NCBI GenBank assembly: GCA_017963875.1
Contig: JAGCTA010000476.1
Location: 1 to 10,477 of the forward strand
Reading direction: 5' to 3'
Origin: Victivallales bacterium
GTDB lineage: Bacteria; Verrucomicrobiota; Lentisphaeria; Oligosphaerales; Oligosphaeraceae
Length of the DNA: 10,477 nucleotides
Of the stretch, positions 6,671 to 10,477 are shown piece after piece. The translations under genes were made by a program, and so were the position numbers. Within the stretch, counting starts at the first letter, position 1; every line of letters begins with the position of its first letter. The notes under the pieces were generated by a model. It was not told the DNA's origin and did no database searches. It saw only the letters and a list, made by a program, of their open reading frames with translations.

Positions 6671-7987
6671 ATGATCTATTCACACAGAATATTCTATGAA
6701 TTCCTGCGGGATGATGTTATGTTTGACCGAATGCTGGAATATATATGCGGCAATAAGGCGGCAATTGATGAGATTGTGTTAATGTTTGAAGGGGGAATCT
6801 GTGCGTATCAATTGCCCCAAAAATTGAAAGAACAGACTGAAGTATGTAAAAAGAGAATATTGCAATTTCGAGATGCTGGAGTTCAGAGCGTAGGAATTAA
6901 TATGCTTGCAACGCTTGGACATAAAAATCAAGCGTGGAGTTGGAATCCTGTACCACCCTTTCAGACAGCGGTTTCACCATTTGGGAAACTGTGTTTTGGA
7001 CAATTATGCCCAAGGAATAAAGATGCTCAGGAATATATTCGAACGAAATATCGTGCGGCAATTGCTGCAGAACCAGATTTTTTGTGGGTGGACGATGATT
7101 TAAGAGTGGTTTATCATGAAGATGTCAATATGCCATGCTTTTGTGATCAGTGCGTACAAAAATTCAATCATATTGCAGGCACAAGATTCAGGCGGGAATC
7201 TTTGGTCGAGGCATTAAAAAACTCTGCGAATACGAAACTGAGAAAAGAGTGGATCCGTTATAATCTTGATTCATACAAGGATATCTGTGCAATAATTAGG
7301 GAGGAAGTGGAAAAATCGGAGAAGAAAATCAAACTTGGACTGATGACAGTACACCTTGAACAAAACACCAAGTTCTTTAGCGATCTCATCACTTTGCTTG
7401 ACTCGCTTGGTGCCGAAATGGCACGACCTGGCGGAGGATTTTATTGGGATTACTCTCTTAACGGTATGCTGGACAAAATCTGTGGGGTTGCCTATCAAAA
7501 CGCAATTATAGGACAGAGACCAGATATTTATCGCACCTATGAACTTGAAGATTTTCCATCAACTGTTCCACGTAAATCTGTTCGTACGCATATTACTGAA
7601 AGCACGCTTGCCATTATGGCTGGCTGTGACGGAATTATGACAAACAGCATGCCGCCCTGCGATGGAACAGCCCGCATTTACCAGGCATTTGAAAAACAGC
7701 GTCATTGTCATGAAATTATTGCTGAAAGAATGCGTCAAACCCGATTGGTTGGAGTTCGCCCTGCTTTTTCAACTGAAATAGATTTGTATATAAAAACAAC
7801 CGATTTTTTCTATAATCAGGAGAATAATGGGGAAGCAGCGGAAAGAATAACAAGGTTAGAAAATGCTTTCGCTTTTTCGGGAATTGCCCCATATACCGAT
7901 CCCATGAACGAAGAATCTTGGATAACAATCCTTTCAGGAGAAATAGCGAGGGCAATTACGGATAAAGAGATTTCCCGAATATTGTAG
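6671..7987 (+). CDS. GH42-like TIM-barrel glycosidase-like protein, N-terminal part truncated by TAG
   Basis: The 438 residues run from ATG at 6671 (AAGGA 7 nt upstream) to TAG at 7985-7987. The plan is a (beta/alpha)8 barrel: VGINMLATLGH (about 74-84), FLWVDDDLRV (137-146) and PCFCDQC (155-161). A cysteine cluster of this kind after an acidic strand end is characteristic of GH42-like beta-galactosidases, where it helps bind a metal. Later strands include EMARPGGGFYWDY and IMAGCDGIMTNSMP. There is no signal peptide. The frame continues past the TAG with a sequence expected of the next domain, so this is the front of a 666-position protein. The exact family and the catalytic glutamates are not assigned; a divergent non-GH42 barrel is possible. 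It is more AT-rich than the genes at either edge of the window. Confidence 0.6.
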   Translation: MIYSHRIFYEFLRDDVMFDRMLEYICGNKAAIDEIVLMFEGGICAYQLPQKLKEQTEVCKKRILQFRDAGVQSVGINMLATLGHKNQAWSWNPVPPFQTAVSPFGKLCFGQLCPRNKDAQEYIRTKYRAAIAAEPDFLWVDDDLRVVYHEDVNMPCFCDQCVQKFNHIAGTRFRRESLVEALKNSANTKLRKEWIRYNLDSYKDICAIIREEVEKSEKKIKLGLMTVHLEQNTKFFSDLITLLDSLGAEMARPGGGFYWDYSLNGMLDKICGVAYQNAIIGQRPDIYRTYELEDFPSTVPRKSVRTHITESTLAIMAGCDGIMTNSMPPCDGTARIYQAFEKQRHCHEIIAERMRQTRLVGVRPAFSTEIDLYIKTTDFFYNQENNGEAAERITRLENAFAFSGIAPYTDPMNEESWITILSGEIARAITDKEISRIL

Positions 7988-8671
7988 CGAAGTTGTATCA
8001 TGGATGGAGAAGCGGCCTCGATTTTATGTGAAAGGGGGTATAGCAATTTAATCGGATGCAGACCAGGAGACTGTTTTGATAACGGCGTAATGGAAATTTA
8101 TGTACCACACAAGCTGAACGGTAAGGCTGCCCGTGAACACCGCAATACCCGTCTTGAATATGAAAACTCTTCTACTGCATATACTCTTATCCCACTGACT
8201 GGGGCGGAACCATTGACTATGTTAAACAGCATACCGACACATGAAGAATTGGGGGCGGCTTCAATTGCCTTTGAAAACGAACTGGGGGGAAGATGTGTGG
8301 TAATGGGTTATGACCCCTGGAGGTTTCCTAATATGTGGCATCGGGAACACCAACTTCATAACATTTTTGAATGGTTGTGGAACGGCCATGCTCCATACAC
8401 AGGGATTAAGCAACCTGGCATCTTCCAGTTATACAGAGAAACACCTGATCGAAAGAACTTTATGCTTATGCTTACGAATATCTGGGAGGATGAGAGCGGC
8501 AGCATTCAGATAAGTTTTTCCAATGTGTTTTCAGACCACATTCGCGTATACAGAGGAAAAGGCACATTTGAAGATCTGTCTCGACAAGATACTTGGATTG
8601 AAAATGGTCGGAGATTTGTCCGTATTTCTTCTCTGGAGAGCCACACTTTTGCTGTAATAATCAACGATTAG
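7988..8671 (+). pseudogene. C-terminal part of the disrupted GH42-like protein
   Basis: It is in frame with the barrel part and open for 227 codons to TAG at 8669-8671. Directly after the interrupting TAG it reads RSCIMDGEAASILCERGY and then SNLIG, which looks like the 'LLDG.AA..L.ERGY..LIG' segment that follows the barrel in related proteins. That suggests the stop sits inside a conserved stretch, not at a domain end. The remainder (VMGYDPWRFPNMW, HNIFEWLWNG, FMLMLTNIWEDESGSIQI) fits a flavodoxin-like/trimerisation-type domain and a terminal beta-sandwich. The first in-frame ATG is at 8000 with no clear ribosome-binding site. It is most simply a decayed gene tail. Confidence 0.65.
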
Positions 8672-8692
8672 TCCGAACTTTTACTATTCAAT

Positions 8693-8748
8693 TCGTTTTT
8701 ATCGGGCAGTAGTGCAGAGATCGTTTTTGTCGGACAGTAGTGCAGAGA
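8693..8748. repeat. 28-nt tandem duplication
   Basis: Two adjacent 28-nt units (8693-8720 and 8721-8748) differ at two positions only (A/G at unit position 9, G/A at position 13). Each begins TCGTTTTT and ends CAGTAGTGCAGAGA. They lie just after the GH42-like stop and are followed by a run of seven or eight T. There is no strong stem, so a terminator is not supported. They could be the residue of an insertion-sequence end or a slipped duplication. Confidence 0.75.
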
Positions 8749-8760
8749 CTTTTTTTAAGT

Positions 8761-8841
8761 GAATTATATACTTGACTTTCTTGGCAATAATTGTCTAGCA
8801 AACCGACTCAAGAACAACTGGGAAACTAAAGTATATAATTC
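8761..8841. repeat. 81-bp inverted repeat (possible MITE-like element or hairpin)
   Basis: The 20-nt arms 8761-8780 and 8822-8841 match at 18 of 20 positions; the outer 13 (GAATTATATACTT) are perfect. The 41-nt spacer has no obvious internal pairing or ORF. Size and terminal placement of the perfect part resemble a miniature inverted-repeat element. A TA-type target duplication is not clear. Alternatively it folds as an RNA hairpin upstream of the next gene cluster. The rest of the 8672-8903 gap holds the tandem repeat and a promoter. Confidence 0.6.
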
Positions 8842-8846
8842 CCTAA

Positions 8847-8875
8847 TTGACAAAGGGTCACGAAAAGGATACATT
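8847..8875 (+). promoter_or_regulatory. Candidate promoter for the membrane-protein cluster
   Basis: A perfect TTGACA (8847-8852) is followed after 17 bp by TACATT (8870-8875, 4/6 match to TATAAT). It lies about 29 bp before the GTG at 8904, a sensible place for the promoter of the three-gene cluster, and immediately after the 81-bp inverted repeat. Confidence 0.45.
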
Positions 8876-8903
8876 AATATTATTATGATAGTTATTAGAA
8901 AGC

Positions 8904-9176
8904 GTGGAAGAGAAAGGCATTAACCCAGTTACAGTAAAATTAGAAGTAGTCTGTATGGCGAGTGGACAGAGTGCAAAAACGACGAATATCGTTGTAGTCG
9001 GGAGTATTGTTGTTATCGTAATCTTGGTATTCAGCACGATTTGGGCAGGACGGAGCGCACGAAAGGACACGGCAAAGGCGGTGAGTATGGTAAGCCTTCT
9101 GTATCTGGATGAACTGGCGGAACGAAGAGAAAAAACGGAGACAGAACATCGTATCAAACACCAGGAGATGGAGTAG
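8904..9176 (+). CDS. Single-pass membrane/coiled-coil protein, truncated by in-frame TAG
   Basis: The 90 residues run from GTG at 8904 to TAG at 9174-9176. An alternative start is the ATG at 8955 (residue 18); neither has a strong ribosome-binding site (AGAAAG precedes the GTG). A hydrophobic segment at about 29-48 (IVVVGSIVVIVILVFSTIWA) is followed by RSARKD, which by the positive-inside rule puts the C-terminal part in the cytoplasm. The rest is a charged helix (LDELAERREKTETEHR) likely to form a coiled coil. No family recognised. The same frame stays open after the TAG to 9290, where its stop overlaps the next start, so the natural product was probably about 128 residues. Confidence 0.5.
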   Translation: MEEKGINPVTVKLEVVCMASGQSAKTTNIVVVGSIVVIVILVFSTIWAGRSARKDTAKAVSMVSLLYLDELAERREKTETEHRIKHQEME

Positions 9177-9290
9177 CGTCTTGCATTGCAGCAGCAGCTC
9201 CTGGAGCAGCAGGCACAGCAGGACATGATGATTAACGCGAAGGCCTTCAAGGCAGCAGAAGACTCTGAATGGAATCGCCAGGCTTTATGA
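9177..9290 (+). pseudogene. C-terminal tail of the membrane/coiled-coil protein
   Basis: This is in frame with the preceding piece, with 37 codons then TGA at 9288-9290. It continues the helix with a Gln/Leu-rich stretch (RLALQQQLLEQQAQQDMM) and ends EDSEWNRQAL. Its TGA overlaps the ATG of the next gene as ATGA, the hallmark of translational coupling. That argues the reading frame through the TAG was the functional one. It is now made only if the amber codon is read through. Confidence 0.55.
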
Positions 9291-9754
9291 TTGACGAAGA
9301 CATAAAAGAGAAACGTATGGAGGCGCTTGCCGGACTTGAGGAAGCGCTTGAGGAAATCCAAAATGGCGAAGGTCTTTCGACATTCGTGGATGGGCACGGC
9401 CTGCAAAGCCGCCGCTTCCGCTTTGAATGGCTCGAACCTTCGCTACAAATCTCATATGATCTGCCTACGGGCCGCGTTCTTTCTCCTGAAGAAGACCAGA
9501 AGGCGGACGATGAGGAGGTTGAGGCCGCGATACGACTGGCGCTCGTTCTTTTCCAGGCTGTCCAGGACGGGAAGACAGAGGTGTTTGAGGATGGAATGCT
9601 GAGCGTGTCGTGCGATGACAATGGGGCGCACTACGCGCTCTATGCTCCCGATGGGAGTGTGAAAGACGAGGGGGACGGATGGGGCGGACTTGTATCCCGC
9701 CTTGAAGGAATTTATAGAGATTCGGAGGAGGAGTTGATAATTTTCATGCCATAA
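9287..9754 (+). CDS. Small acidic protein of unknown function
   Basis: I take the ATG at 9287 (MIDEDIKEK..., 155 residues), whose ATGA overlaps the upstream stop. An in-frame ATG at 9269 would lie inside the upstream frame and add 6 residues. No family recognised. The protein is strongly acidic: helix EALAGLEEALEEIQNGEG near the N-terminus, FRFEWLEPSLQISYDL (strands), EEDQKADDEEVEAAIRLALVLFQA (helix), and a final ...YRDSEEELIIFMP. No signal peptide or membrane segment. Its size, acidity and position directly before an effector-like gene would suit a secretion chaperone, but it lacks recognisable CesT signature segments, so that role is only a suggestion. It is GC-richer than the 2.4-8.7 kb genes. 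Confidence 0.7.
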   Translation: MIDEDIKEKRMEALAGLEEALEEIQNGEGLSTFVDGHGLQSRRFRFEWLEPSLQISYDLPTGRVLSPEEDQKADDEEVEAAIRLALVLFQAVQDGKTEVFEDGMLSVSCDDNGAHYALYAPDGSVKDEGDGWGGLVSRLEGIYRDSEEELIIFMP

Positions 9755-9816
9755 CATCTATTCGGGAAATCTCTGAAAAACAAAAGAAACGATAAAGCAG
9801 AAGGAAAATATAGATT

Positions 9817-10389
9817 ATGGGCGGATTTAATGGAGTTGGACTTGGCGGATACCAGCCGCAGATCATATACCCGTCTGGCGTAGGAAATGTCGGAAACATT
9901 GGCGGTGTAAGTCCTCAAGTCGAGCCGCAACTCGGCGAGATGTCGCAGACGTCTGAAGTTCCAGAACAGTCGCATGCGTCTGATGTCGCGGGACAGTTGG
10001 ACATCCTTCTCCTTAAGGCGGTGAAAGGCGTCTCGGGCGAAATTAGCGCCGAAGAAGTGGCGAAGGCTGCAAAGAGCGCGAAATTGCCGAAGGAGATGAC
10101 GAACAACCTCAAATCGCTTGCCGAAGCGGCCCAGAATAGCCTGGCGGCGCTCGACAGGTTCACTGGGAAGGATTTGGCGGCGGTCATGGAGAAAAAGGCG
10201 GACGGCACTGTAGATTGGAAAAAGGACAGCATGGCCGCCAAGGCGTTTGAAGCGGCGCAGAATGCGCAGGAGGAACTCTCGTCGGCGTTTAATTTGCGGG
10301 CGTGCGCAATCGCTTCGTCAAGACGCTGTACCGCCGCCTTGAACTGCGCAGTGTTCTGGCCAAGACGTTCCGCCAGCGAGGAGAGATAA
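9817..10389 (+). CDS. Ala-rich helical effector-like protein, apparently truncated at about 10290
   Basis: The ATG at 9817 has AAGGAAAA about 10 nt upstream. The N-terminus is Gly/Gln/Pro-rich and disordered (MGGFNGVGLGGYQPQIIYPS...), without a signal peptide. From about 65 it becomes helical and Ala/Lys/Glu-rich (LLLKAVKGVSGEISAEEVAK, SLAEAAQNSLAALDRFTGK). Such a disordered N-terminus and helical body suit a T3SS substrate, but no family is recognised. The coding character holds to NAQEELSSAFN (codons ending at 10293); the last 31 residues (LRACAIASSRRCTAALN...) are Cys/Arg/Ser-rich and read like the antisense of another gene. I therefore take the genuine coding part as about 9817-10290, with an artificial tail to TAA at 10387-10389. 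Confidence 0.6.
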   Translation: MGGFNGVGLGGYQPQIIYPSGVGNVGNIGGVSPQVEPQLGEMSQTSEVPEQSHASDVAGQLDILLLKAVKGVSGEISAEEVAKAAKSAKLPKEMTNNLKSLAEAAQNSLAALDRFTGKDLAAVMEKKADGTVDWKKDSMAAKAFEAAQNAQEELSSAFNLRACAIASSRRCTAALNCAVFWPRRSASEER

Positions 10390-10477
10390 CTCTTGCGCGC
10401 TTTGCCGCCATCAGGCGCGCCCTTGGCAAGCAATGTCAACTTGTCGTAGAGTTCCTTGTCGATTTCCTCAGGAGGAG
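10294..10477 (-). CDS. Minus-strand coding fragment, possibly the inverted continuation of the 9817 gene
   Basis: On the minus strand the frame is open from the window edge: PPEEIDKELYDKLTLLAKG, then a SYLSSLAERLGQ segment and FKAAVQRLDEAIAHARKLN, a well-behaved polar helical sequence of the same style as the plus-strand effector-like protein. Further left (below about 10290) the frame stays open to 9915 but becomes Cys/Ser/Ala-rich, an antisense shadow. The natural coding therefore seems to switch strand at about 10290. It could be the continuation of the effector-like protein inverted, or a separate convergent gene that has lost its end. Confidence 0.45.

Noticed and set aside
8750..8757. 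T-run after the tandem repeat as a terminator for the GH42-like gene
   Set aside because: No stable stem immediately precedes it; GTCCGA at 8671 can pair with TCGGAC at 8730 but they are too far apart.
8858..9406. Minus-strand 182-codon open frame with Cys-rich stretch
   Set aside because: Antisense to the membrane/coiled-coil gene and the start of the acidic gene; the Cys/Ser run comes from the Gln/Leu-rich codons on the plus strand.
1..10477. CRISPR array, tRNA or rRNA genes
   Set aside because: No regularly spaced repeats, cloverleaf or rRNA-like stretch seen on either strand by eye.

Overview
The window looks like an accessory region of a bacterium from the PVC group. Lentisphaerota/Victivallales is my best guess, because it mixes plant/host-glycan enzymes of a style common there, a DUF1703-type PD-(D/E)XK protein, and type III secretion (T3SS) cargo. 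No marker gene is present, so this assignment is inference only.

Layout, left to right. (1) The 3' end of a PD-(D/E)XK nuclease-like protein (+ strand, 1-222). (2) A minus-strand block: a 707-residue putative secreted effector (2377-4500) followed 27 bp later by a well-supported CesT-family T3SS chaperone (1891-2349), then an intact five-bladed beta-propeller glycosidase-like gene (420-1745). (3) A minus-strand gene for an alpha-helical, probably polysaccharide-active protein (4663-6342), split by one in-frame TAA. (4) A 328-bp divergent intergenic region with a 57-bp hairpin, a palindrome and promoter-like boxes. (5) A plus-strand GH42-like TIM-barrel gene (6671-8671), split by one in-frame TAG. 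(6) A 232-bp gap with a 28-nt tandem duplication and an 81-bp inverted repeat. (7) A plus-strand cluster: a single-pass membrane/coiled-coil protein split by an in-frame TAG (8904-9290), an acidic 155-residue protein starting in an ATGA overlap (9287-9754), and an Ala-rich helical effector-like protein (9817 onward). The reading sense of the last gene appears to flip to the other strand at about 10290.

Two themes stand out. The secretion-related genes are a clear effector/chaperone pair and a second cluster that resembles one by architecture only. The carbohydrate genes form a divergent pair plus the propeller gene. No T3SS structural gene is visible, so any secretion apparatus must be encoded elsewhere.

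The most unusual signals are three separate genes each broken by exactly one in-frame UAA/UAG with the frame otherwise intact, and the strand-flip junction near 10290. The simplest readings are gene decay and a rearrangement (or an assembly join). Occasional stop readthrough and a DNA inversion switch are the more interesting but less likely alternatives.
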